Source: Bacteroidota bacterium
GTDB lineage: Bacteria; Bacteroidota; Bacteroidia; B-17B0; Aurantibacillaceae
Direction: 5' to 3'
NCBI GenBank assembly: GCA_025360565.1
Contig: JANYBY010000364.1
Span: forward strand, 1 to 11,330
DNA length: 11,330 nt
Shown here in pieces: positions 1-6,042 of this stretch. Every line of letters starts with the position of its first letter. Position 1 is the first letter of the stretch. The notes under the pieces are model-generated. The model saw only the letters and a program-made list of their open reading frames with translations. It was not told the origin of the DNA and searched no databases. The translations under genes and the position numbers were made by a program.

Positions 1-536
1 GACAAATCTTTATCGGAAACAGCCTCATTCAGCTTAATCCATTCTTTTATGGTTTCAGCAATATTCGGGCTAAGTATTTTATCTTGATACTGGCGCAGGG
101 TAATATTTAGAAAACGAAAATAATACTTCTTGTTGTTCTCAAAACTATAATCCAAATGAAATGCTAAAAAAGAATCTATTTCTAAAAGGCCAATGTGTCT
201 TAGCTTACAAGTGAAAAAATAATCAAAGAAATCATCCTTGTGTTCAATCTTTTCCATTGCCGTAAGATCATACCATGTTTTCTGATTTTTTCCGTCCTTT
301 TTATGATTAGCACCCTGAACAAAACGATCCGGCTCCTGCGCGAATAATTTTTCTAAAGTCATGCCTTCGCGATAACTCTCCAAAATATCTTCTTCAAATA
401 AGAATTTACCCTTGTGATTTAAAAAAATATGAGCCATTTGCCTATACTCTTCAAACTTCTTAGGTTCTTGACTATTGACAATATGTTCCCCGTGAGTAAT
501 GTGATTCAGTATTAATGTATAATCGTCCGTTTTCAT
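1..536 (-). CDS. Unrecognised protein, 5' part only (runs off the left edge)
   Basis: An open frame with no stop runs from an ATG at 536 to the left edge, giving about 178 residues; the 3' end lies outside the window. It starts MKTDDYTLILNHITHGEHIV and is hydrophilic and rich in Lys, Glu, Phe and Tyr. There is no signal peptide or membrane segment. An aromatic-rich stretch near residues 115-145 contains FLAFHLDYSFENNKKYYFRF. I do not recognise the family. I considered an RteC-type regulator because such genes occur near Bacteroidetes integrases, but its motifs are not visible. It lies 73 bp downstream of the recombinase gene on the same strand with a terminator between them, so it is probably a separately transcribed passenger of the same element. 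The coding frame is convincing; the function is unknown. Confidence 0.7.
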   Translation of the reverse strand, partial: MKTDDYTLILNHITHGEHIVNSQEPKKFEEYRQMAHIFLNHKGKFLFEEDILESYREGMTLEKLFAQEPDRFVQGANHKKDGKNQKTWYDLTAMEKIEHKDDFFDYFFTCKLRHIGLLEIDSFLAFHLDYSFENNKKYYFRFLNITLRQYQDKILSPNIAETIKEWIKLNEAVSDKDL

Positions 537-571
537 AATCCAAAGATACTTATTTTTGTCTTTTTTAGAGT

Positions 572-599
572 AAAAGCCCTCCATTTTGGAAGGGCTTTT
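572..599 (-). terminator. Rho-independent-type terminator after the recombinase gene
   Basis: AAAAGCCCT (572-580) pairs perfectly with AGGGCTTTT (591-599), and CC/GG pairs can extend the stem inside the loop. The arms give U-rich ends on both strands, so it could work in both directions. It begins 11 bp past the recombinase stop codon and lies before the next minus-strand gene. Confidence 0.75.
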
Positions 600-609
600 G
601 AGGTTTCAA

Positions 610-1767
610 TTATGCCGCTGTTTGCGGGCTTTTAAGAGCGAGCATCGGCAAGGCTTTAACAGCCGACTTCTTCTTGCTATCGCGCACGTGGGCGTAAATT
701 TGGGTCGGGATAATGCTCTTGTGTCCTAAGAGCTTTGATACCGTCCAAAGATCACCATCAGGACTATTTTCCAAAACATTCGTGGCGAAAGTGTGCCTGC
801 CTGTATGAAAGTGCATCCGTTTAGTTTCATACCCTGCGGCCACCGCCCATTTTTTCAGAAAGTACCAAACCCGTTTGTGCATTTTGCCTTTTTCTTCATT
901 TGTTTCTTTTACGCGCGGGAAAACATAAGGACTTATTTCTTTGTTTTCTAATTGCTCACGCCTGCGTTCTTTTAAAATCGCAACGGCTCCGTCTGATAAA
1001 GGCAGGTATTCTATATCCTCTGTTTTTTCCTGCTCAAAATAAATAAACCATTCTTCTTGGCCGTCAATGACCTTTGTAATTATCTCCGTCCACCGCAAAG
1101 GATTAACATCACTCCATCTCAATCCGCTAAAGCAGGAAAACATATACGCTTGTTTATACTGAGGCTCCATTTTTTTAACTGGTGTTTCCATAAGGTGATC
1201 CAATTCTTCAAATGTCCATGCGTTTCTGTAAACTGGTTTTAGTTTTAATCTTTCGTGGCGAGGAATTTTTCGGAAAGGATTTACGAATATGATCCCTTTC
1301 CTAACTGCTTCCTCCAAGGCAGTAAATAAATTCTTGTTGTAATCAATCGTAGTATTGTTACTTACTCTGCCAAGAAGATATTTACTCCAAGCCTTGATCC
1401 AATCAGGTGTGACTGCCTGAAAAGGTAAAGGACGGTTATCCATGAACCGCTCAAGATGCTTATAGGTTTTCACGTTGTTATTATAGTTCTCCTTCCTTCC
1501 ATTCATGTAAGAATGAAACCAAACCACAAAATCAGCTTTGCGTTTTCCTTTATCTACAAGTCCGTTATCCTGAACAATTAATTCATTCTCGCGCTTTGAT
1601 CGTATTTCTGTCGCCAGTCGCTTTTTTTCTTTATCCTGTGGCGTAGGATTTTTTTTGTTGATCTTAATTTCTAAGAATTCGTACCAACGTCTTTTGTTGT
1701 GATAGATGTCGAGGTAAAATGATACCTGACCGCCACCCAGCTTTTTTTCTCTTAAATAGACTCCCAT
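610..1767 (-). CDS. Tyrosine recombinase / integrase
   Basis: A 385-residue site-specific recombinase of the phage-integrase family, which cuts and rejoins DNA through a covalent 3'-phosphotyrosine. Residues 1-70 look like the arm-binding domain of Bacteroidetes integrases (MGVYLREKK, then a basic helix), 75-170 like the SAM-like core-binding domain, and 185-370 are the catalytic domain. All catalytic residues are visible: R217 (SGLRWSD), K248 (EQEKTE), H321 and R324 (HTGRHTF), H349 (LLGHKS) and Y358 (QIYAHV). Length is normal and the gene looks intact. The next feature upstream is 230 bp of non-coding DNA leading to a near-palindromic site inside a broken ORF6N gene, which is where an integrase gene usually sits relative to its attachment site. 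It could be the integrase of a genomic island or conjugative element, an invertase, or both. Confidence 0.95.
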   Translation of the reverse strand: MGVYLREKKLGGGQVSFYLDIYHNKRRWYEFLEIKINKKNPTPQDKEKKRLATEIRSKRENELIVQDNGLVDKGKRKADFVVWFHSYMNGRKENYNNNVKTYKHLERFMDNRPLPFQAVTPDWIKAWSKYLLGRVSNNTTIDYNKNLFTALEEAVRKGIIFVNPFRKIPRHERLKLKPVYRNAWTFEELDHLMETPVKKMEPQYKQAYMFSCFSGLRWSDVNPLRWTEIITKVIDGQEEWFIYFEQEKTEDIEYLPLSDGAVAILKERRREQLENKEISPYVFPRVKETNEEKGKMHKRVWYFLKKWAVAAGYETKRMHFHTGRHTFATNVLENSPDGDLWTVSKLLGHKSIIPTQIYAHVRDSKKKSAVKALPMLALKSPQTAA

Positions 1768-1801
1768 TTTTTTAGTTTGTTAGGGTTTGACATTCCCCTT
1801 C

Positions 1802-1822
1802 CGTTGGCAATTATAGCCAACG
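1802..1822. repeat. Perfect 7-bp inverted repeat upstream of the recombinase gene
   Basis: CGTTGGC (1802-1808) and GCCAACG (1816-1822) form a perfect stem around a 7-base AATTATA loop, 35 bp upstream of the recombinase start. There is no T-run, so a terminator is unlikely. An operator or an accessory-protein site in an att region is possible but unproven. Confidence 0.5.
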
Positions 1823-1840
1823 TGAAAGGCTTTCTTTCGG

Positions 1841-1860
1841 TTCTTGAACCTTCGTGAACC
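1841..1860. repeat. Tandem 10-bp direct repeat, possible integrase arm-type sites
   Basis: TTCTTGAACC is followed directly by TTCGTGAACC (9 of 10 identical). Short direct repeats between an integrase gene and its core site are typical of arm-type binding sites for integrases with an N-terminal arm-binding domain. That role is inference. The rest of 1861-1994 holds only a small GAGC/GCTC hairpin (1919-1931), with no tRNA and no credible gene. Confidence 0.4.
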
Positions 1861-1994
1861 TTTGAGAAAATGCCGGGTAACAAGGGAGTAACAAAAACCC
1901 TCAAAAAAGGCAGAATTAGAGCAGAACGCTCATAAGTCTACCTTAGCCTAACTGTTTGATTATTTGGGAGTGTTGCGGTTTGTTTATGGTGGGT

Positions 1995-2237
1995 TCAATT
2001 TTTTGAAGTCGCAAATTGTGACCTCAAGTTTTTCCACTCTTTTTCCGATAATTGGAACATGAAATCAATGGGGAATCGTTTAAGGTTCCGTTTAACTGCC
2101 TGATTAAAAACTTTTGTTTCAACATCATAAAGTTCTGCAAGATCTTTATCAAGCATTACCTTGTGTCCCCTGGTAAAATAGATCTTATTCATTATTACTT
2201 CATCGGGAATTGTAAGTTCGGTTACTTTTTTTGCCAT
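1995..2237 (-). pseudogene. ORF6N-domain protein, N-terminal half only
   Basis: This 80-residue frame matches the start of ORF6N-domain proteins (phage-derived DNA-binding family common in Bacteroidetes): IYFTRGHKVMLDKDLAELYD, then FNQAVKRNLKRFPIDFMFQL and EKEWKNLRSQFATS. It stops two residues later (KN, stop), where a normal family member would continue into a GG...P.AFTEQGV segment. The start ATG at 2237 is preceded by an A/T-rich leader, 11 bp from the stop codon of the C-terminal fragment at 2249. The break falls in the near-palindromic repeat at 1999-2030. Fused to the plus-strand C-half at 2560-2913 by inversion it would give a protein of about 187 residues; fused to the minus-strand C-half by circularisation, about 181. 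As arranged now it is a truncated gene, unless the half protein works alone. Confidence 0.85.
1999..2030. repeat. Near-palindromic 32-bp repeat, left copy (candidate recombination core site)
   Basis: It matches 2556-2587 in direct orientation at 30 of 32 positions (differences at 2007/2564 and 2015/2572). The central 25 bp (2003-2027) is almost its own reverse complement: arms TTGAAGTCG and TGACCTCAA type flank a 7-bp centre CAAATTG, with two imperfect arm pairs. Inverted 9-bp arms around a 7-bp spacer is the layout of a tyrosine-recombinase core site. To its right lies ORF6N coding sequence; to its left ORF6N similarity ends at once. Confidence 0.75.
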
Positions 2238-2248
2238 TTTATATTTTA

Positions 2249-2587
2249 TTACTTTTTCTTTTTTGGGATTTTATATCCAATGTATTTACGGGAGTTTTGA
2301 TCTTCCTTTTTTTCAAGTAATTCGTCAAGGTACTGAAACACAACTTCTATATTTTTTGAATTGTTATCGGTCTTTTTTTCCAACTTTTCTATTGCAATAC
2401 GCAACTCGGTATTATCTGCCACTAATTGCCTAAAGCGCGTAAATATCCTCATGATCTTTATATTGACCTCAATGGCTCTATCAGTATTCAATACACTTGA
2501 AAGCATTAAAACTCCATGTTCAGTAAACACATAAGGCAATTTACGTATCCCTCCCTTTTTTGATGTCGCAATTTGTGACCTCAAGTT
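2249..2587 (-). pseudogene. ORF6N-domain protein, C-terminal half A (no N-terminal half)
   Basis: Reading leftward from 2587, the frame gives NLRSQIATSKKGGIRKLPYV, then FTEHGVLMLSSVLNTDRAI and a charged coiled-coil-like tail (DNTELRIAIEKLEKKTDNN) ending IGYKIPKKKK. This is the second half of an ORF6N protein. An ATG at 2617 would extend it, but those ten codons are the antisense of the neighbouring plus-strand ORF6N fragment, so that start is not meaningful. Its tail is closely similar to that of the plus-strand fragment, so the two are paralogs. Downstream, after 11 bp, comes an ORF6N N-terminal half on the same strand: the locus reads C-half then N-half, as in a tandem pair missing both outer parts, or a circularly permuted gene. 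Confidence 0.85.
2556..2587. repeat. Near-palindromic 32-bp repeat, right copy (candidate recombination core site)
   Basis: This is the second copy of the 1999-2030 sequence, with the same imperfect palindrome centred on T2572 and the 7-bp centre CAATTTG. ORF6N C-terminal halves diverge from it on both strands: fragment A leftward and the plus-strand fragment rightward. Part of the symmetry comes from the codons for RSQ(F/I)(A/V)TS, which happen to read similarly on both strands. Confidence 0.75.
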
Positions 2588-2913
2588 GGGGTGGTTCTCG
2601 TTATGTCCCAAACGCATTTACCGAACAAGGAGTCGCCATGTTATCCAGTATTTTAAATAGCGATAAGGCAATAAATATAAACATTCAAATTGTGCGTGTG
2701 TTCACCCGAATTCGTCAAATGCTTTTTGATAACACGGAGTTACGCCTGGCTATTGAGGAAATAAGAAAAAAGACTGATAATAATTCCAAAAACATTGAGC
2801 TTGTTTTTCAATATCTCGATGAACTGCTTGAAAAGAAAGAAGTAATAAAACCCAGAAGATCTATTGGGTACAAGATCCCAAAAAAGAAAAATAATTTAAC
2901 GACTGTTCACTGA
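2560..2913 (+). pseudogene. ORF6N-domain protein, C-terminal half B (no N-terminal half)
   Basis: The plus-strand frame gives MSQFVTSSWGGSRYVPNAF, TEQGVAMLSSILNSDKAI and a coiled-coil-like tail (DNTELRLAIEEIRKKTDNN) ending in a basic GYKIPKKKN segment and NNLTTVH. This is the second half of an ORF6N protein. The apparent start (TTG 2560 or ATG 2563) is inside the conserved SQFVTS motif, so the N-terminal DNA-binding half is missing. The needed half is present on the opposite strand at 1995-2237; inverting 2003-2584 would join it in frame through the shared CAATTTG centre. The gene ends 4 bp before the convergent stop of pgeF. Whether the fragment is translated in its present state is unknown. 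Confidence 0.85.
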
Positions 2914-2917
2914 GAAT

Positions 2918-3622
2918 TTATTTCATCGCTATTACCGCCCACATTCTTCCCGTTTTTCCTTTATCCCTTCTGTAACTAAAAAAATCATTCTCAAAAGTGC
3001 AGCGATTCATTGCCCAGATATTTTTTTCGGGAATATTATTTTGTGTAAGCACAAAGTGATTGCAGGCAAGCAGATCAATTTTATTATTTTTCCAAAATGT
3101 ATCCGGGAAACCGTTCTTCTCAAATTCGGCAATCACTTCATTTCCCACTTCAAAATTATTCTGGCAAATGCCTTGCCCAATAGAAACTTGTATATTTTTT
3201 GCTTCGGCTCCTAAATTTACCATTGCGGAAATTGTTTTCTCCGCAATTTTACTTACGGTTCCGCGCCAGCCTGCATGCGCCCCGCCAATTACTTTATTTA
3301 CTTCATCGTAAAATAAAATGGGATAACAATCTGCAATGCTAATGGCAAGTACAAGATTTTTTTTATTTGTTACCAGCGCATCACCTTCTTGTTTTCCAAT
3401 TTGCGCCGTGCAAACGGTATTGCCATGCACTTGTTTTAAATTGCATAAATTTTCAATAGAGAGATGTAAGTCTTGTAAAGCAAGACCCCTGTTTTTAAGA
3501 ATACTTGTTTCAACATCATCTGTACCACCCAAATTTAAAGAAGAATAAGGTTCTTGCGAAACCCCGCCGGCCCTTGTACTAAAGCCGTGAACGCAATTTA
3601 TATTTGGGGATTTAAGCCACAT
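2918..3622 (-). CDS. pgeF: Peptidoglycan editing factor PgeF (YfiH/LACC1 family)
   Basis: A 234-residue member of the multicopper-polyphenol-oxidoreductase/laccase-like family (YfiH; human relative LACC1/FAMIN). Family members have been given purine nucleoside phosphorylase-type activity, and E. coli YfiH removes muropeptide precursors in which L-Ser replaces L-Ala. The likely Zn ligands are H66 (KQVHGN), C99 (IADCYP) and H116 (GGAHAGWRGT). Other signatures are STRAGGVS near the N terminus, GICQNNFEVG (151-160) and the C-terminal NRCTF...FSYRRDKGKTGR. It has no signal peptide and is cytoplasmic. Length is normal. The ATG at 3622 fits the family, since it leaves only a few residues before the conserved HGFSTR. 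It is convergent with the ORF6N fragment (4-bp gap) and lies 112 bp downstream of pyk, with a dispersed repeat in the gap. Confidence 0.93.
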   Translation of the reverse strand: MWLKSPNINCVHGFSTRAGGVSQEPYSSLNLGGTDDVETSILKNRGLALQDLHLSIENLCNLKQVHGNTVCTAQIGKQEGDALVTNKKNLVLAISIADCYPILFYDEVNKVIGGAHAGWRGTVSKIAEKTISAMVNLGAEAKNIQVSIGQGICQNNFEVGNEVIAEFEKNGFPDTFWKNNKIDLLACNHFVLTQNNIPEKNIWAMNRCTFENDFFSYRRDKGKTGRMWAVIAMK

Positions 3623-3639
3623 TCAATCTGCGTTTTTTT

Positions 3640-3718
3640 GCCACAAAGGCACAAAGACATAAAGTTGCACGAAGGAAATTAAGTTTTGTGAATCTTAGTG
3701 CCTCGGTGTCTTAGTGGC
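3640..3718. repeat. Imperfect inverted repeat, GCCACAAAGGCACAAAG type
   Basis: GCCACAAAGGCACAAAGACA (from 3640) is largely complementary to the right arm that ends CTTAGTGGC at 3718, making a long imperfect hairpin between pyk and pgeF. The pattern (CAC/AAG steps of 6-9 bp) is a variant of the family in 5864-6517. Such dispersed palindromes are common between Bacteroidetes genes. The function is unknown. Confidence 0.7.
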
Positions 3719-3719
3719 A

Positions 3720-3736
3720 AGTGTTTTGCAAACACT
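3720..3736 (-). terminator. Hairpin overlapping the pyk stop codon (weak terminator candidate)
   Basis: AGTGTTT (3720-3726) and AAACACT (3730-3736) form a perfect 7-bp stem with a 3-base loop across the end of pyk. No T-run follows on the minus strand, so it may be mRNA 3'-end structure rather than a true terminator. Confidence 0.3.
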
Positions 3737-5171
3737 AGTTTATATAACTTAACTTCATCATATTGGTCCGCCCCTTTTCCTTCATTGGCATACTTGCAAT
3801 ATTAATTACCAGATCATCATCTTTTACAAAACCTGCTTTCTTAATAAAGGCTTTCAGATCATTTATTGTTTCATCGGTGCTTTCGTATTTGTTATAATAA
3901 AAACCTCTTATTCCCCACACCAAACTTAGCGTTGTAAGCAACGATTGATTATCGGTAAAAATAAATAAATGCGCCTTCGGCCTGTGACTAGAAAGTTTAA
4001 ATGCTGTGTAACCGCTATTGGTCATGCTTATAATAGCCTGTGCACCCGCGTGGTGAGCAAGCGAGCAGGCATTGTAACAAATGCTGTCAGTTATATAAGT
4101 GATCGTTTTTATTTGCGGTGTATGTTCTTTGTAATAAATGGTATCAACTGCTTCAACCTGTGTAATAATTCTGCGCATCATCTCAATTACTTTTACCGGA
4201 TATTTTCCTACCGAAGTTTCGGCGCTTAACATCACCGCATCGGCTCCATCCATCACCGCGTTGGCCACATCGTTTACTTCGGCGCGGGTAGGTGTATAAC
4301 TGGTTATCATGCTCTCCATCATTTGCGTGGCAATAATAACGGGTTTACCAATTTGTACACATTTTTGCACCATCATTTTTTGCAGTAAAGGCACTTGCTC
4401 CATTGGTAACTCTACTCCAAGGTCGCCGCGAGCCACCATAAGCCCGTCGGTTACATCAATTATATTATCAATTTCTTTTATGGCTTCGGGCTTTTCAATT
4501 TTTGCGATCACGCGCGCGCGTTTACCTTTATTTTTTATAATCTCTTTTAGTTCAACAATATCGGTTACGCTTCGCACAAACGATAAACCTATCCAGTCAA
4601 AATCATGTTCCAACGCAAAGTCAAGGTCACGAAGATCTTTTAAGGTTAAACACGGAAGCGAAATTTTTGTATTCGGCAGGTTAACGCCTTTTTTTGACGA
4701 TAAAATCCCTCCAACTAAAATAGAACACTTTACCTCGTCCTTTAAATTGGTTTCAATTACTTTCAAGTGAATTTTTCCATCGTCTATCAAAACTGTTTCT
4801 CCCACTTTTACATCCTGTGGAAATTGCGGATACGTAATGTAAATTTTATGTTCATCGCCCTCGCATTCTTTGGTAGTAATGGTTATAAGCTCTCCGTTAA
4901 CCAATGTGGCCGAATTATTTTTTACCAGTCCAATCCTCAATTTGGGCCCTTGCAAGTCAGCTAAAATACCAACGTGACGGTTTAATTTTTTATTCAGTTC
5001 GCGAATGTTTTTTACAACATGTAAAACCGCTTCGTAATCGCCATGCGAAAAATTAATGCGGCAAATATCCAATCCTTCGGCAAACATCCCTTCCAGCACA
5101 TTAATGTCGGCTGTAGCCGGGCCCATGGTGGCAACAATTTTAGTTCTGTTAAAATGACTTCTGTGGTTCAT
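3735..5171 (-). CDS. pyk: Pyruvate kinase
   Basis: A 478-residue pyruvate kinase, which transfers phosphate from phosphoenolpyruvate to ADP to give pyruvate and ATP in the last step of glycolysis. Visible signatures are TKIVATMGPA (10-19), the substrate-binding R38 and N40 in CRINFSHGD, the start of the B domain after DLQGPKLRIG (72-81), GLSFVRS (195-201), the active-site block IAKIEKPEAI with K224 and E226, D250 of MVARGDLGVE (Mg site), T282 of IATQMMESM, and the PTRAEVNDVANAV...GADAVMLSAET signature (294-319). The C-terminal domain (350-478) is present. Length is normal. The ATG at 5171 sits just before the conserved RTKIV strand. The gene appears to be alone: a 240-bp gap lies upstream and a repeat downstream. 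Confidence 0.97.
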   Translation of the reverse strand: MNHRSHFNRTKIVATMGPATADINVLEGMFAEGLDICRINFSHGDYEAVLHVVKNIRELNKKLNRHVGILADLQGPKLRIGLVKNNSATLVNGELITITTKECEGDEHKIYITYPQFPQDVKVGETVLIDDGKIHLKVIETNLKDEVKCSILVGGILSSKKGVNLPNTKISLPCLTLKDLRDLDFALEHDFDWIGLSFVRSVTDIVELKEIIKNKGKRARVIAKIEKPEAIKEIDNIIDVTDGLMVARGDLGVELPMEQVPLLQKMMVQKCVQIGKPVIIATQMMESMITSYTPTRAEVNDVANAVMDGADAVMLSAETSVGKYPVKVIEMMRRIITQVEAVDTIYYKEHTPQIKTITYITDSICYNACSLAHHAGAQAIISMTNSGYTAFKLSSHRPKAHLFIFTDNQSLLTTLSLVWGIRGFYYNKYESTDETINDLKAFIKKAGFVKDDDLVINIASMPMKEKGRTNMMKLSYIN

Positions 5172-5263
5172 GTCTAAATATTAAGACATCTAAGTTAAAA
5201 AAAGGATTTGATAAAGGGAATTATGCCAATATTATTTTATCTGGGTACGTAATATATTTATTT

Positions 5264-5369
5264 GGGCGCCTTAACGGGCTGCTCCGGGCTTCGCTTCGCT
5301 CCGGCTTTTTTTGGCTCGCCCGAAAAGGGCGGCCAAAAAAGAGCTAAACCCTTCACGTCCCTGGCGCGC
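5264..5369. repeat. GC-rich hairpin element between the lipoprotein gene and pyk
   Basis: A GC-rich island of about 106 bp lies in AT-rich DNA, from GGGCGCC to GGCGCGC. Its core hairpin is T7-GGC-T-CGCCC, loop GAAAA, then GGGCG-GCC-A6 (5306-5340). An upstream part reads CCGGGCTTCGCTTCGCTCCGG and a downstream part TAAACCCTTCACGTCCC. The plan (GGGCGC..., CGGGCT..., ...CCCT-ACG-C...) resembles GC-rich dispersed repeats I recall from Bacteroidetes genomes; I could not check this. The rest of the 5172-5412 gap holds no gene I can support. Confidence 0.6.
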
Positions 5370-5412
5370 ATTTCGCTTTTCTAACACATTCCCAATAAGA
5401 TATTTTGAACGA

Positions 5413-5943
5413 CTACTTGCTCCCCGCACACCCTTTAAAATTCTGATTATTGTATCTTAAAGAAATACTTTTTTCTTTCTTTTCGCCGCTCATTTCATTG
5501 CAAGGTTTTACATCAATTTGTATCACCAACGAAATTGAATTTTCTACAATTGTTTTTTTGTAAGGCTTATTTGTAACAAGATCCGAAAAATCGTGATTCA
5601 AAAGCAGGCTGTCCGTTCCGTCATTTATCAATAAACGTAAATGATTTGCCGAAAACTCAGCGTACCAGCCGGGTTCGCTGCCACGGGCTATTAATATTGG
5701 TTTTGAAGGAACCGCTTTTATTGCAACAACTTCTTTTTTTGTGGAGTCTTTTATTTCTCCCAAAGAAGTTAAGGCTTCTAATTTACTGGTTGGTATATTT
5801 CCTGCCTCGCCGGCAGGCAGGTTTCCATCATCCGGAATGCTGCATGATTGTAAAACAAACAAACTAACCACAGAGCTAACCACGGAGACACAGAGCGCAC
5901 GGAGAAACACCGAGTTTTCCTTTGTATGTAATAATTGTTTCAT
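5413..5943 (-). CDS. Lipoprotein with a COG3650-like C-terminal domain
   Basis: A 176-residue predicted lipoprotein. The signal peptide ends in the lipobox LQSC, with C34 as the lipidated Cys, so it should be anchored in a membrane facing the periplasm or outside. A linker (35-80) follows, then a small domain from RGSEPGWYAEF (87-97) to DVKPCNEMSG (144-153) and FKGCAGS (169-175). The EPxW start and the PC..MS...GC ending resemble COG3650-type lipoproteins (related to the HslJ/META area), and C148 and C172 could form a disulfide. No enzyme activity can be claimed. Two oddities stand out. Residues about 11-27 are translated from the CACGGAGACACAGAG-type repeat, and residues 41-45 (NLPAG) look like an in-frame insertion from a palindromic repeat when compared with the paralog just upstream. 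Confidence 0.75.
   Translation of the reverse strand: MKQLLHTKENSVFLRALCVSVVSSVVSLFVLQSCSIPDDGNLPAGEAGNIPTSKLEALTSLGEIKDSTKKEVVAIKAVPSKPILIARGSEPGWYAEFSANHLRLLINDGTDSLLLNHDFSDLVTNKPYKKTIVENSISLVIQIDVKPCNEMSGEKKEKSISLRYNNQNFKGCAGSK
5801..5821. repeat. 21-bp CCTGCCT/AGGCAGG palindrome inside a coding region
   Basis: Perfect 7-bp arms CCTGCCT and AGGCAGG flank a CGCCGGC centre. On the minus strand it encodes the LPAGEAG part of the lipoprotein. Its first 11 bases on the minus strand, CCTGCCTGCCG, recur at the right edge (11320-11330), so it belongs to a dispersed family. Confidence 0.7.
5864..5914. repeat. CCACGGAGACACAGAG-type repeat within a signal-peptide coding region
   Basis: The stretch reads CTAACCACAGAG, CTAACCACGGAGACACAGAG, CGCACGGAG and AAACACCGAG. 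It is part of the same family as 5968-6033, 6188-6265 and the two units in 6316-6517. On the minus strand it is read as VFLRALCVSVVSSVVS in the lipoprotein signal peptide. Confidence 0.75.
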
Positions 5944-5967
5944 TTGGTTCTTCTAATAAAAGATGAG

Positions 5968-6033
5968 CTAATCACAGAGACACATAGAACATTTCTCCGT
6001 GCACCTCTGTGCTCTCAGTGCCTCTGTGGTTAG
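5968..6033. repeat. Inverted repeat of the CCACAGAGACACAGAG family
   Basis: Left arm CTAATCACAGAGACACATAG and right arm CTCAGTGCCTCTGTGGTTAG are imperfect reverse complements around CCGTGCACCTCTGTG-type sequence, giving a 66-bp hairpin between the two lipoprotein genes. It starts 9 bp beyond the stop codon of the upstream short lipoprotein. Confidence 0.75.
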
Positions 6034-6042
6034 TTGAATATG

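Noticed and set aside
610..1767. The recombinase as XerC/XerD for chromosome dimer resolution
   Set aside because: It has an extra N-terminal arm-binding-type domain and length typical of element integrases, and lies beside a broken gene with candidate att-like repeats.
1768..1994. tRNA gene as the integrase attachment site
   Set aside because: TTCTTGAACC/TTCGTGAACC hinted at a T-loop, but there is no cloverleaf, acceptor stem or CCA end on either strand.
2052..2300. 82-codon plus-strand open frame rich in Phe and Tyr
   Set aside because: It is the antisense of Lys-rich ORF6N coding sequence (AAA/AAG runs read as Phe and Leu); not a real membrane protein.
2588..2617. ATG at 2617 as the true start of the minus-strand ORF6N C-terminal fragment
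   Set aside because: The first ten codons are the reverse complement of conserved plus-strand ORF6N coding sequence, so they are a by-product of the rearrangement.
4309..4770. 153-codon plus-strand open frame
   Set aside because: It is the antisense of the most conserved part of pyk and has no recognisable motif.
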